Shown here in pieces: positions 36,795 through 45,454 of a stretch of DNA of 64,000 nucleotides. Below the pieces are notes generated by a model that was not told where the DNA came from, ran no database searches, and was given only the letters and a program-made list of their open reading frames with translations. The DNA comes from Mariniphaga sp041687255. GTDB lineage: Bacteria; Bacteroidota; Bacteroidia; Bacteroidales; Prolixibacteraceae. The position numbers and the translations under genes were made by a program. Location: positions 1 through 64,000 of the forward strand of contig JAWLCL010000004.1 of NCBI GenBank assembly GCA_041687255.1. Reading direction: 5' to 3'. The stretch's first letter is position 1. Each line of letters begins with the position of its first letter.

Positions 36795-36828
36795 AAAAAA
36801 CTCCGGCAGGTACCTGCCGGAGTTTTTT
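36795..36828. terminator. bidirectional terminator
   Basis: CTCCGGCAGG-TA-CCTGCCGGAG (36801-36822), a perfect palindrome with A6 before and T6 after, between the sigma-associated gene and convergent hldD. Confidence 0.92.
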
Positions 36829-37792
36829 AATAACACGCTCTGGCTTTCAGATATTTCCCAACATATATATCGACACCTTCTTCCAGGCTTGTAAATTCCC
36901 TTTTGTAGCCAATATCCCTGAGTTTTTGAATTTCAGCTTCCGTAAAATACTGGTAACGTCCCCTTAAATCAACCGGTGTATCAATGAATGATATCTGCGG
37001 CCTGATATTTATGCTGTTAAATACTGCATGCGTCAGGTCAAGGAATGAACGAGCCTTACCTGTTCCAACATTATAAATGCCTGAATTTTCCTGGTTATAC
37101 AAAAAATGTATCATTACCTCGGCGATATCCTCCACAAAAATAAAGTCGCGGCTTTGTTCTCCGTCCTTATAGTCTTTGTGGTGTGAACGGAACAATTTCA
37201 TGGAACCATTTTTCCAAATGGTTTGATAGGCATGAAGTACAACTGAAGCCATCCGGCCTTTATGGTATTCGTTTGGCCCGTATACATTGAAAAACTTAAG
37301 TCCTGTCCAGAATGGGGGTGTTCGAACCTGCTTCAAAGCCCAAACATCAAAGTCATGTTTCGACCATCCGTAAAGGTTCAGCGGACGCAAATTTGTTACA
37401 TTGCTGTGTGAATCGGAAAAGCCACTTTCTCCGTTTCCATAGGTGGCTGCCGATGATGCATATAGCAGAGGCACCTGAATCTCAGAACAGATGTTCCACA
37501 ACCTTTGCGAATATATCAGGTTAAGTTGCTGATAAAGATCCGGTTCTTGTCCAACTGTGTCGGTACGTGCTCCAAGATGAAATATAAATTCTACTTCATT
37601 TGCATTATTTATCAGCCATTTAAAGAAATTGCCCCGGTCTACGAACTTCCGGTATTTTTTATCAAAAAGATTTATGTCTTTAGAAGGATCATCAAACCGA
37701 TCAACAAGAATTAAATCGGTATAACCGGCTCTGTTTAATTTTCCAACCAAATAACTGCCAATAAAACCTGCAGCTCCTGTAACTACAATCAT
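36827..37792 (-). CDS. hldD: ADP-L-glycero-D-manno-heptose 6-epimerase
   Basis: A 321-residue extended short-chain dehydrogenase. It has the NAD(P) site VTGAAGFIGSYLVGKLN (residues 4-20), the HldD-specific loop FDDPSKDINL, the catalytic YGWSK (Tyr/Lys) and the Ser in YASSAATYG, then NVYGPNEYHKGRMASV, typical of this epimerase. It makes the heptose nucleotide used for the lipopolysaccharide inner core. It shares the terminator at 36795-36828 with the sigma-associated gene. Confidence 0.9.
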   Translation of the reverse strand: MIVVTGAAGFIGSYLVGKLNRAGYTDLILVDRFDDPSKDINLFDKKYRKFVDRGNFFKWLINNANEVEFIFHLGARTDTVGQEPDLYQQLNLIYSQRLWNICSEIQVPLLYASSAATYGNGESGFSDSHSNVTNLRPLNLYGWSKHDFDVWALKQVRTPPFWTGLKFFNVYGPNEYHKGRMASVVLHAYQTIWKNGSMKLFRSHHKDYKDGEQSRDFIFVEDIAEVMIHFLYNQENSGIYNVGTGKARSFLDLTHAVFNSINIRPQISFIDTPVDLRGRYQYFTEAEIQKLRDIGYKREFTSLEEGVDIYVGKYLKARACY

Positions 37793-37806
37793 TTTTTAAA
37801 AGTGGT

Positions 37807-37838
37807 TAAATTTGCCCGTTTTAACAACAAGTTAAAAC
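37807..37838 (+). promoter_or_regulatory. -7 element followed by a perfect hairpin in the hldD-folE spacer
   Basis: TAAATTTG at 37807-37814, then GTTTTAAC-AACAA-GTTAAAAC at 37818-37838, an 8-bp stem with a 5-base loop exactly where a transcript would begin. It lies 206 bp upstream of folE, so it could be a long leader or an independent small RNA. No terminator follows. Confidence 0.35.
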
Positions 37839-38043
37839 CTGACAATGTGGTCAATATTTAAAACTTTAATTTTGAGCTTTTGTTGTGTTTTGTTAAAATT
37901 TCCTATAAATCATTAACAAGAGTCATAATGAAAGACAAAAACATATAGGGTTTGGTTGCTTCAAAAGGTGTTTTTTTTAATATTATTTTTACCTTCTTCA
38001 AAATTGTTTTCTATCCGAGTTTGAAAAAAATGGTGATCTTTGT

Positions 38044-38688
38044 ATGAATAAAAACTTCAATTTGATGAGTAAAGATAAAATAATCAGTACGAATGGTTAC
38101 GAGAGAATTGATACTTTTGATAAGAATATAACGGAGGAGCTTTCTAAAAATTATGAGAATATCATACGGTTGGTTGGTGAGGATATATCAAGAGAAGGGC
38201 TTGAAAAAACTCCGTTAAGAGTTGCAAAAGCGCTTCAGTTTTTGTTGCAGGGATACAAAACCGATCCGGTGGAAATATTACGTTCGGCCATGTTTAAAGA
38301 GGATTACAGGCAGATGGTAATTGTAAAGGATATTGAAATTTATTCTTTATGTGAACATCATCTGCTTCCATTCTTTGGCAAAGCACATGTGGCTTATATT
38401 CCCAATGGTACGGTTACCGGTTTAAGTAAAATAGCCCGGGTAGTTGATGTTTTTGCCCGCCGTTTGCAGCTTCAGGAAAGGTTGACCCTGCAAATTAAAG
38501 AATGCATTCAGGATACATTAAAACCACTTGGAGTAGCTGTGGTTATTGAGGCTCAGCATCTTTGCATGCAAATGCGTGGGATACAGAAACAGCATTCAAT
38601 TACTACCACTTCCGATTTCACGGGCGCATTTCAGAAAACAGCCACACGCGATGAATTCATACGTTTGATTAGTACGAAATTCAGTTAG
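38044..38688 (+). CDS. folE: GTP cyclohydrolase I
   Basis: A 214-residue enzyme converting GTP to dihydroneopterin triphosphate, the first step to folate and other pterins. It has zinc-site Cys and His in EIYSLCEHHLLPFFGKAHV, HLCMQMRGIQKQHSIT with the third zinc ligand Cys, and SKIARVVDVFARRLQLQER. The length fits the bacterial enzyme with an extended N-terminus. A second in-frame ATG at 38065 is also possible. It converges with the lactonase-family gene, stops 4 bp apart. Confidence 0.96.
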   Translation: MNKNFNLMSKDKIISTNGYERIDTFDKNITEELSKNYENIIRLVGEDISREGLEKTPLRVAKALQFLLQGYKTDPVEILRSAMFKEDYRQMVIVKDIEIYSLCEHHLLPFFGKAHVAYIPNGTVTGLSKIARVVDVFARRLQLQERLTLQIKECIQDTLKPLGVAVVIEAQHLCMQMRGIQKQHSITTTSDFTGAFQKTATRDEFIRLISTKFS

Positions 38689-38692
38689 TAAT

Positions 38693-39811
38693 TTATCGAA
38701 AGTTCAGACATACCGGTGCCGGAATTTTTATTTTATTACCTGTAAATTCAGGAATTCCATTTTCCGGATTAATTCTGAATACTGAAATATCACCGCTCCT
38801 TTGATTTGCTGCCAATAAAAACTTTCCGCGGGGGCTAAGCGTAAAATTCCTGGGCCAATCACCCTGTGATGAAACAGCAGTTACCCACTCTAACCGGTTT
38901 GAATCGTCAGCAATTTTAAATACCGCTATTGAATTATGTCCTCTGTTTGAGCCGTATAAATATTTGCCATCGTCCGATACATGAATATCGGCACAATAAC
39001 TTGTTCCTTCAAAACCTTCTGGGAGGCTGGAAATACTTTGAACTTTTTCCCATTCTTCTCCTGTTTTGGTAAAGACTGATATCGTGGAATTTAATTCATT
39101 TATTACATAAAGAGTGTTTCCCCCGGGATGAAATCTGATATGCCTGGGGCCTGCTCCAGGGCTAACTTCCAGATAGGGTTGACTTGCCGGAACTAGTTTA
39201 TCTTCTTTTAGTTCGAATATATTTACCCGGTCAGAACCTAAATCGGCACTGAAAAGTTTATTGCTGTTCTCAGTAAATAAAACCGAATGAGCATGTGGAG
39301 CTTTTTGTCTTTCCTGATTTGGGCCCGAACCTTCAAGCTTAATGATTGAAACGGCTGGATTTAAGCTGCCATCCCTGTTGATTCTGTATAAGGAAACAGA
39401 ACCTCCTCCATAGGTGGCAATTGCTGCTGATTTTCCATCAGTCGAAATATCAATATGACAGGGATCGCTACCGTTTGAGATTTGCTTGTTGATAAAACTC
39501 AGTTCTCCTTCGGCTCCAATTTTGTAGGCCTGAACGTAGCCACCTGACTGCTCTACCTCAACGGAGGGACGTGTTACGGTATACAAAAAGTTACTATTGG
39601 GGGATACCTGCAGAAAGGATGGATTATCTATTCCCTTAAAAACCTTTTGCAAAGCAATCTTTCCGGTCTGTTCTTCAAAACCGCAAAGATAAATTCCCTC
39701 GGCTTCTTCTGCAGTGAAGGTTCCCACGTATAAAAGAGCAGAATCCTCTTTTTGTGCTGACATGGATAAGGTCAACAATGTGAAACATAAAAAGGTGATA
39801 TAACTTCTCAT
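38693..39811 (-). CDS. lactonase-family seven-bladed beta-propeller protein (YbhE-like)
   Basis: A 372-residue exported propeller with a signal peptide (about 1-19). Repeated blade motifs are present, such as SNSNFLYTVTRPS-type strands, HAHSVLFTENSNKLFSADLG and GPRHIRFHPGGNTLYVINE. It matches the lactonase/6-phosphogluconolactonase (PgL/YbhE) family, but export and the lack of a linked pentose-phosphate gene leave the substrate open. Confidence 0.85.
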   Translation of the reverse strand: MRSYITFLCFTLLTLSMSAQKEDSALLYVGTFTAEEAEGIYLCGFEEQTGKIALQKVFKGIDNPSFLQVSPNSNFLYTVTRPSVEVEQSGGYVQAYKIGAEGELSFINKQISNGSDPCHIDISTDGKSAAIATYGGGSVSLYRINRDGSLNPAVSIIKLEGSGPNQERQKAPHAHSVLFTENSNKLFSADLGSDRVNIFELKEDKLVPASQPYLEVSPGAGPRHIRFHPGGNTLYVINELNSTISVFTKTGEEWEKVQSISSLPEGFEGTSYCADIHVSDDGKYLYGSNRGHNSIAVFKIADDSNRLEWVTAVSSQGDWPRNFTLSPRGKFLLAANQRSGDISVFRINPENGIPEFTGNKIKIPAPVCLNFR

Positions 39812-39925
39812 GGTACAGTTTTTTCATTGATGTACTGGAAATAACTTCTATGCAAAATGAACATTTTCTTTCAATTATTACTTCTTTTAAGTAACTTTTA
39901 ATCACTAATTATTAAAAATCATGTT

Positions 39926-40756
39926 ATGAAAGTTCTATTATCCATACTTGTATTGGTTATTGCAACCGGAGTTGGTTTGGCAAACGCCCAGGAACTGGAA
40001 AAAGAATGGGAAACAACAGCCGAATTAAAAACTCCCGAATCAGTGCTCTACGATGAAGATGAAAAGGTGATTTATGTTTCAAATATTGATGGAGATCCTT
40101 CTGAAAAAGATGGTAACGGATTCATCAGTATATTAAATTCCGACGGTAGTGAAAAAGACCTTCATTGGGTGGAAAATTTAAATGCGCCTAAAGGAATGGC
40201 AATATCTGACGGTAAATTATACGTTTCAGATATCGACCAGTTGGTTGAGATTGATTTGAAGAGTGGAAAAGTTATCAAGAAGTATGATGTGCCGGAGGCT
40301 GTTTTTCTGAATGATGTTGCAGCTTCTGATGATGGACTTGTATTTGTTTCGGATACACGCACGGCCAGGATTCATGCTTTGAAAGATGGAAAGCTTACTG
40401 AATGGATGTCAGGCAGTCCATTGGAAACACCAAACGGTCTTTTTGTTGAATATGGGAGGTTGTTTATTGGCGATAAAAGTATATTTGAAGTTGATATATC
40501 TACCAAAAATGTCAAGGAAATTATTCAGGATGCCGGTGGTGTTGATGGTCTGGAAAAAACAAATGATGATGAATTCGTTTTTTCCAATTGGGAGGGGCGA
40601 ATATTTTTACATCGGAACGGCAAGAACATCAAACTGCTCGATACCACCGAAGAAGAACTTAAAACTGCTGATATCGACTTTTCAAAAGATCTGAATCTTG
40701 TGTTGGTTCCAACTTTTTATGATAACCGAATTGTGGCTTACCGGATAAATGATTAA
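39926..40756 (+). CDS. exported SMP-30/gluconolactonase-like propeller protein
   Basis: A 276-residue exported protein with a signal peptide (about 1-21, ending LANAQ) and a six-bladed propeller of the SMP-30/LRE type. Characteristic segments are TPESVLYDEDEKVIYVSNI, NAPKGMAISDGKLYVSDI and ETPNGLFVEYGRLFIGD. The metal-site residues typical of gluconolactonase cannot be confirmed by eye. The CDGSH gene follows 17 bp later, so they may be cotranscribed. Confidence 0.75.
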   Translation: MKVLLSILVLVIATGVGLANAQELEKEWETTAELKTPESVLYDEDEKVIYVSNIDGDPSEKDGNGFISILNSDGSEKDLHWVENLNAPKGMAISDGKLYVSDIDQLVEIDLKSGKVIKKYDVPEAVFLNDVAASDDGLVFVSDTRTARIHALKDGKLTEWMSGSPLETPNGLFVEYGRLFIGDKSIFEVDISTKNVKEIIQDAGGVDGLEKTNDDEFVFSNWEGRIFLHRNGKNIKLLDTTEEELKTADIDFSKDLNLVLVPTFYDNRIVAYRIND

Positions 40757-40773
40757 TTTTTAAACTTATATAA

Positions 40774-41010
40774 ATGGAAGAACCAAAAATTGCAGCAAAA
40801 TCTCCAAAACTTGTTACCCTAAAGCCCGGAAAATATTTCTGGTGTGCCTGTGGAAGGAGCAGTAATCAACCTTTTTGTGACGGAACTCATAAGGGGTCCG
40901 GATTATTTTCACTTGCCTTTGAAGTAAAGGAAGAGACAAAAATTTGGCTTTGTATGTGCAAGCAATCAAAAAATAAGCCTTACTGCGACGGCACACACCG
41001 TGAGTTATAG
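40774..41010 (+). CDS. double CDGSH-type iron-sulfur protein
   Basis: A 78-residue protein with two tandem CDGSH cluster sites, CACGRSSNQPFCDGTH (about 24-39) and CMCKQSKNKPYCDGTH (about 59-74). Each has the three Cys and one His that hold a [2Fe-2S] cluster. The two-site form is common in prokaryotes and would be cytoplasmic. It probably handles redox or iron-sulfur transfer. A strong terminator follows at 41018-41058. Confidence 0.93.
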   Translation: MEEPKIAAKSPKLVTLKPGKYFWCACGRSSNQPFCDGTHKGSGLFSLAFEVKEETKIWLCMCKQSKNKPYCDGTHREL

Positions 41011-41017
41011 TCAATAG

Positions 41018-41058
41018 AGCCCAAATGCTGCATGTAAAATAGTGTTTGGGCTTTATTT
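41018..41058 (+). terminator. terminator of the SMP-30/CDGSH genes
   Basis: AGCCCAAA (41018-41025) and TTTGGGCT (41045-41052), a perfect 8-bp stem followed by a T-rich tail, just before the stop of the convergent flavin reductase-rubredoxin gene. Confidence 0.75.
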
Positions 41059-41059
41059 A

Positions 41060-41803
41060 TCAGCTTTTGTTAAAATACTCCTTGCCGGCATTGCAGATGG
41101 GACACCTGTAGTCATCCGGAAGCTCTTCGAAAGGAGTTCCCGGCGGAATTCCAATCGTGGGATCTCCTTCTTCAGGATCATACTGATAACCACAAACCGA
41201 GCAGGTGTAAACATCCATACTGCCCCTGTTTTCTGAAGGCTCTTTCTCCACTTCCTGTTTGGCTTCAGGTACTACGTTGCTTTTCTCTTCTAGCTTTTCT
41301 TTTTCAATATAAGTGGGCGAATGTTTTGGTGATAACATCTTGTATTTTTCACGGTACCAGGCATATGTAAGTGGTTCTTCATCAATAATAAGGTCACTGT
41401 CGAGAACTTCTCCAATTATTAACATGTGTGTACCCACATCCTGAATTGAAACAACTTTACAATCGAACCATGCTACGGCCGAATCCAGAACAATAGGTGC
41501 CCCTGTTGCTGCCGTTATGGTTTCGATGTTGTGGAACTTGTCCATCTCGTCGCCCGACATAAAACCAAATTGTCCGATAAGTGATGTGCTGGCATCCTTT
41601 TTTAATACTGATATGCTAAATATGCCGCTTTCGATGATCTTTTCAGTGGAAAAGTTCTTCTTATGACAACTGATTGCAATTTGTTCAGGTTCTGATGTAA
41701 CCTGGAACACCGTATTGCCAATATATCCTGCATTCGATTCTTTATGCCGGGTGGCAATCAAATAAAGCCCGTATGATAATTTATGAAAAGCTTTGTATTT
41801 CAT
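41060..41803 (-). CDS. flavin reductase-rubredoxin fusion (high-molecular-weight rubredoxin)
   Basis: A 247-residue cytoplasmic fusion. Residues 1-160 are a flavin reductase (FMN-binding split-barrel, e.g. GNTVFQVTSEPEQIAISCHK and GQFGFMSGDEMDKFHNIE). After a charged linker (about 160-195) there is a complete rubredoxin: CSVCGYQYDPEEGDPTIGIP and DYRCPICNAGKEYF, giving the four Cys of the FeS4 site. In Moorella such a fusion passes electrons from NAD(P)H to a flavodiiron protein that reduces NO or oxygen. The same use here is inference; no flavodiiron gene is in the window. Its promoter is at 41823-41830. Confidence 0.9.
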   Translation of the reverse strand: MKYKAFHKLSYGLYLIATRHKESNAGYIGNTVFQVTSEPEQIAISCHKKNFSTEKIIESGIFSISVLKKDASTSLIGQFGFMSGDEMDKFHNIETITAATGAPIVLDSAVAWFDCKVVSIQDVGTHMLIIGEVLDSDLIIDEEPLTYAWYREKYKMLSPKHSPTYIEKEKLEEKSNVVPEAKQEVEKEPSENRGSMDVYTCSVCGYQYDPEEGDPTIGIPPGTPFEELPDDYRCPICNAGKEYFNKS

Positions 41804-41822
41804 TGATTAAAATTTTTATTTT

Positions 41823-41830
41823 CAAAGGTA
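41823..41830 (-). promoter_or_regulatory. -7 element of the flavin reductase-rubredoxin gene
   Basis: Minus-strand TACCTTTG (TAnnTTTG), about 20 bp before the ATG at 41803. Confidence 0.55.
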
Positions 41831-42369
41831 ACACATGTCTGTCTGTCGTGGCAGGCCAGGGAGTTTCGCATATCCCGACAGCCTCGGGATTTATAATCAT
41901 CTGTTGTTGTGTATTTTTACCAACACTCATTTCATTTGTTTTACAGTTTAATTCTGTGATTGGTTTCTTTTTTTTATATGTAGTTATTATTAAAATGAGG
42001 TAAAAACCACCTGATGCTCTTTCTGCCTGTAAATGTAAAAAGATTCTTCCACTTTTATTTTGGGTACGCAACATAAAATATTCTAATTTATATAGATGTT
42101 CATAAAATTTAAGTATAAGTTGCTTTCTGCTATCCCAAATCTTATAATGAACATACTTTAATTTACTGAAGATGTAAAAAATGTAACCGGAAAAAGTTTT
42201 GGACATGCTTAATGTTGGTATATCTGAACATTATCATTGTAACAAATCGAGTATGTTTTATTAGTTTTTAATAAAATATTTGTTTCAATAAGGGAAAATA
42301 ATTGAAAATTATTCCTATTTTGGTACTGTTTTTAAAGATAATGGACGATCAACTTTAAATCTAATGTAA
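41831..42369. other. 539-bp divergent spacer
   Basis: It contains one hairpin, ATCCCGA-CAGCC-TCGGGAT (41872-41890), without a T-run, and AT-rich sequence before the NtrC-like gene. A minus-strand frame (41781-42206) exists but overlaps the flavin reductase gene and covers its promoter; it has no family resemblance and is not called. No sigma-54 promoter of the TGGCAC-N5-TTGC form was seen. Confidence 0.5.
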
Positions 42370-43737
42370 ATGTCAAGCCCAAAAAGTAACATCTCGTATA
42401 AAATATTTATTGTTGAAGACAATAAATTATACTCGCAGGTTCTGAGAAAGCAGCTTGTTGATAATCAATACCAGGTAAAAGTTTTTTATAATGGGAGAGA
42501 TTGCATCGCAAATCTGGATGAGCATCCCGATGTAATCACGCTGGATTATACGCTTCCCGACATGACAGGGCATGAGGTATTGAAAGAGATCCAGAAAAAA
42601 TCGCCATCTTCACATGTAATCATAATTTCGGCACAGGAAAGCATCAGTACTGCTATTGAGCTGATGAAAAACGGCGCTTATGATTATATAATGAAAGCGC
42701 CCGATACACGGGAAAAGTTGACAAACATAATTAAGAACATTTACAATTCCGATTTGCTTAAACAGGAGAATACCCGTTTAAAGGATGCAATAAAGGAGCA
42801 TTATAATTTTAGAAAACTTATTAAAGGAAACAGCCGGGAAATCGATCATATTTTCAGTTTAATGGAAAAAGCTGTTCAAACAAATATTTCAGTTTCCATT
42901 AGCGGGGAGACCGGGACAGGGAAAGAACTTGTTGCAAAAGGAATTCATTATAATTCGTTGCGCAGCAGTAAGCCTTTTGTTGCTGTGAATGTTTCGGCAA
43001 TTCCTGAAGGATTGATTGAAAGTGAATTGTTTGGCCATGAAAAAGGTGCCTTTACGGGGGCCGATTTCCGGAAAATCGGGAAATTTGAACAAGCAAATGG
43101 AGGAACTTTATTCCTGGATGAAATTGCTGATTTAGACCTGAATGTGCAGGCGAAGCTGCTGCGTGTAATACAGGAACGGGAATTGGTACGTTTGGGTGGG
43201 CTGGAAAACATTACTATCGATGTAAGAATACTTACTGCCACACATAAAAACTTATCAATATTAGTTAATGAAGGAAAATTCCGCCAGGATTTATATTACC
43301 GTTTGCTGGGACTTCCCATTGAATTGCCCCCACTCAGGCAAAGAGGTAACGACATCATATTGCTTGCAAAGTATTTTGTGAATGAATTTTGCAAAGAGAA
43401 CAATATGTCACCCAAAACTATCACCGATGAATCAAAACAACTGCTCCGAAAATACCACTATCCGGGAAACATCAGGGAGCTAAAAGCAGTAATGGAACTG
43501 GCATGTGTTATGACCAACGGTGATAATATAAAGCCGAGCCATCTGAACATGAGTGTTGATGAAAACGTTCAGAATATACTTTCAAGTGAAAAAACACTTG
43601 AAGAGTATAATTTTGACATCATAAAGCATTTTCTGAGCAAATACAACCAAAATGTGAGGCTGGTGGCAAAAAAACTTGGAATCGGCAAATCCACCATATA
43701 CCGTATGTTACAGAAGAAAGAATTCTCTTTGAATTAG
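42370..43737 (+). CDS. NtrC-family sigma-54-dependent response regulator
   Basis: A 455-residue regulator. The receiver domain (about 10-125) has Asp59 in DVITLDYTLPDMTG as phospho-site. The AAA+ domain has Walker A GETGTGKELVAKG (about 180-192), the sigma-54-contacting loop GAFTGAD in ELFGHEKGAFTG, and FLDEIADL. The C-terminal Fis-type helix-turn-helix is VRLVAKKLGIGKSTIYRML. It opens promoters read by RpoN. No matching histidine kinase gene is adjacent in the same unit, and its target cannot be told. It is followed by a candidate small RNA. Confidence 0.93.
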   Translation: MSSPKSNISYKIFIVEDNKLYSQVLRKQLVDNQYQVKVFYNGRDCIANLDEHPDVITLDYTLPDMTGHEVLKEIQKKSPSSHVIIISAQESISTAIELMKNGAYDYIMKAPDTREKLTNIIKNIYNSDLLKQENTRLKDAIKEHYNFRKLIKGNSREIDHIFSLMEKAVQTNISVSISGETGTGKELVAKGIHYNSLRSSKPFVAVNVSAIPEGLIESELFGHEKGAFTGADFRKIGKFEQANGGTLFLDEIADLDLNVQAKLLRVIQERELVRLGGLENITIDVRILTATHKNLSILVNEGKFRQDLYYRLLGLPIELPPLRQRGNDIILLAKYFVNEFCKENNMSPKTITDESKQLLRKYHYPGNIRELKAVMELACVMTNGDNIKPSHLNMSVDENVQNILSSEKTLEEYNFDIIKHFLSKYNQNVRLVAKKLGIGKSTIYRMLQKKEFSLN

Positions 43738-43789
43738 GTGATTCTTTTTAATTTTTTTTAATTTCCTGCATGGGTTTAAAAAAATAATT

Positions 43790-43870
43790 TATTTTTGCAG
43801 TGCAATACGTTCTGTATTGCTTGTGTGTTTGGGGGTTAACTTAAGGGCGGCTATTGAGCTGCCCTTTCTT
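43790..43870 (+). ncRNA. candidate small RNA (about 65 nt)
   Basis: A TATTTTTG box (43790-43797) is followed by the hairpin GCAATAC-GTTCT-GTATTGC (43802-43820), then a linker and a terminator stem GGGCGGC-TATTGA-GCTGCCC (43845-43864, one G-U pair) with a TTTCTT tail. The unit has its own promoter, a 5' hairpin and an intrinsic terminator, lies between two same-strand genes and has no coding frame. Alternatively it is the 3' end of the NtrC-like transcript. Confidence 0.45.
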
Positions 43871-43968
43871 CGTTTAAAAGATACTGCCGAATACCTTGAA
43901 ATTCATTTAAGTTGTTTATTTTCGTGTTGCTATAAGAGGAACAATATAATTTTCAAAGTCCCATTTTG

Positions 43969-44772
43969 ATGAGTGAAACAGGGAATGCAGAAATAATTCT
44001 TATTTATATTATTGGCACATTCGGAATGGTTGTTCTTTCGGGTGCTATTTTTTTATTTTTTGTTACTTACCAGAAACGGTTGCTGAAAAAGGAACTGGAA
44101 ATAAATGTTATAAAATCACGACAACAGGAAGAAATTTTAAGAAATACCATCCTTTCTCAGGAAAAGGAACGCAAACGCATTGCACAGGACCTTCATGATG
44201 AGGTTGGGGCTATGCTGTCAGTAATAAAGTTAAATATATCACTTTTTGAGCGGAAGGCGGATAATCCTAAAACGAAGGAGTTTGCGCAGGAAACCAAAAC
44301 TTATGTTGATGATGTTATTTTGCAGGTGCGAAGGATTTCAAGAGCTTTAATGCCTCCTTCACTTGAGAAACTTGGTTTGGCAACAGCTGTTGAAGAACTG
44401 GCACAATGGATAAATAAATCGGGAATAATTAAAGTTCATTTCTGGAGAAGCGGTCAGGCAGTCAGGTTGGAAAATAAAAAGGAGCTGGCTATATTCCGGA
44501 TAATTCAGGAAATACTCAACAATGCTATAAAGCATTCAAATGCCACACAAATTCAGTTAAAAATGCATTACAGTCAAACGTTTCTTGCAGTGTCTGTCAG
44601 TGATAACGGGATAGGATTTGAACCTGAAAAGATGGTGAAAACCGGTCTGGGACTTAAAAATCTTGAAAGCAGGACACAATTGCTCAATGCGCGAATGAAA
44701 ATAAATTCTGCACCTGGTAAAGGAACAACAGCAGTTTTATGTTTAAATGTTAAACATGATGCCAATGGTTGA
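43969..44772 (+). CDS. NarX/DegS-type sensor histidine kinase
   Basis: A 267-residue kinase from ATG 43969 (a TTG directly before it is a weaker start). A single N-terminal membrane helix (about 10-32) precedes a short coiled coil (about 36-68), the HisKA_3 segment RIAQDLHDEVGAMLSVIK with His76 as phospho-site, and the ATPase domain with ILNNAIKHSNAT and GIGFEPEKMVKTGLGLKNL. There is no sensor domain outside the membrane, so it senses in or under the membrane or through a partner. It overlaps the response regulator gene, its cognate partner. Confidence 0.9.
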   Translation: MSETGNAEIILIYIIGTFGMVVLSGAIFLFFVTYQKRLLKKELEINVIKSRQQEEILRNTILSQEKERKRIAQDLHDEVGAMLSVIKLNISLFERKADNPKTKEFAQETKTYVDDVILQVRRISRALMPPSLEKLGLATAVEELAQWINKSGIIKVHFWRSGQAVRLENKKELAIFRIIQEILNNAIKHSNATQIQLKMHYSQTFLAVSVSDNGIGFEPEKMVKTGLGLKNLESRTQLLNARMKINSAPGKGTTAVLCLNVKHDANG

Positions 44773-45421
44773 AAAAAAAGCAGATATAGTGATTACCGAT
44801 GATCATAAGCTGTTCAGAAAAGGGGTTCGTGCATTGCTTGAAGATCTCAGTTTTATTGGAACTATCTATGAAGCTGCAAATGGAGAGGAATTGATTGAGT
44901 TGCTAAAAAACACAAATCCTCCTCCTGAAATTATTCTTCTTGATATTCAAATGCCTGTAATGGATGGTATAGAAGCCCATAAGCAAATAAGAAAGCTGTT
45001 TCCCGATTTGAAAGTATTAATACTGACTATGCAGGACGATGAACAGTTTATGCTTCATCTGATTGCCGAAGGTGTCAATGGTTATTTACTTAAAAATTCA
45101 GAACCGGATGAACTTGAAACTGCCATTGCCAAATTGCTGAAGACCGACTTTTATTTTCCATTTGATATGTCGCCCCGTGTAATAAAAGGAATTCTGGAAC
45201 GTAGTTTTTCAATCAAAGGACTTCCTGAATTTACTTCAAAAGAGTTGGAAATTCTGGAGTACATATGCAAAGAGTACACTGCCGCTGAAATTGCCGAACA
45301 ACTCAATGTGAGTGTTCGTACCGTAGAAGGGTACAGGGGCAGGTTATTGGTAAAAACCAACTCAAAAAATATTGCCGGTCTGGTAGTATATGCCTTAAAA
45401 AATAAACTCGTGATGTTATAA
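44747..45421 (+). CDS. NarL/FixJ-type response regulator
   Basis: A 224-residue regulator: a receiver domain (phospho-Asp in IILLDIQMPVMDG, acid pocket ITDDHKLFRKG) and a LuxR-type helix-turn-helix (about 160-218: TSKELEILEYICKEYTAAEI). ATG codons at 44747, 44756, 44759 and 44765 are all possible; all overlap the kinase stop at 44772, so translation is coupled. It is the partner of the NarX-type kinase. A terminator follows at 45426-45454, and a motif cluster that could be its binding site is at 45694-45750. Confidence 0.9.
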   Translation: MLNMMPMVEKKADIVITDDHKLFRKGVRALLEDLSFIGTIYEAANGEELIELLKNTNPPPEIILLDIQMPVMDGIEAHKQIRKLFPDLKVLILTMQDDEQFMLHLIAEGVNGYLLKNSEPDELETAIAKLLKTDFYFPFDMSPRVIKGILERSFSIKGLPEFTSKELEILEYICKEYTAAEIAEQLNVSVRTVEGYRGRLLVKTNSKNIAGLVVYALKNKLVML

Positions 45422-45425
45422 AACA

Positions 45426-45454
45426 AAAAGGGGACCCGGAACAGGCCCCCTTTT
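45426..45454 (+). terminator. terminator of the two-component operon
   Basis: AAAAGGGG (45426-45433) and CCCCTTTT (45447-45454) with inner CC/GG pairing, immediately after the response regulator stop. Confidence 0.8.

Noticed and set aside
41781..42206. 141-codon minus-strand frame upstream of the flavin reductase-rubredoxin gene
   Set aside because: It overlaps that gene and covers its promoter, has odd composition and no recognisable domain.
42207..42369. Sigma-54 promoter for the NtrC-like gene
   Set aside because: No TGGCAC-N5-TTGC match was found.
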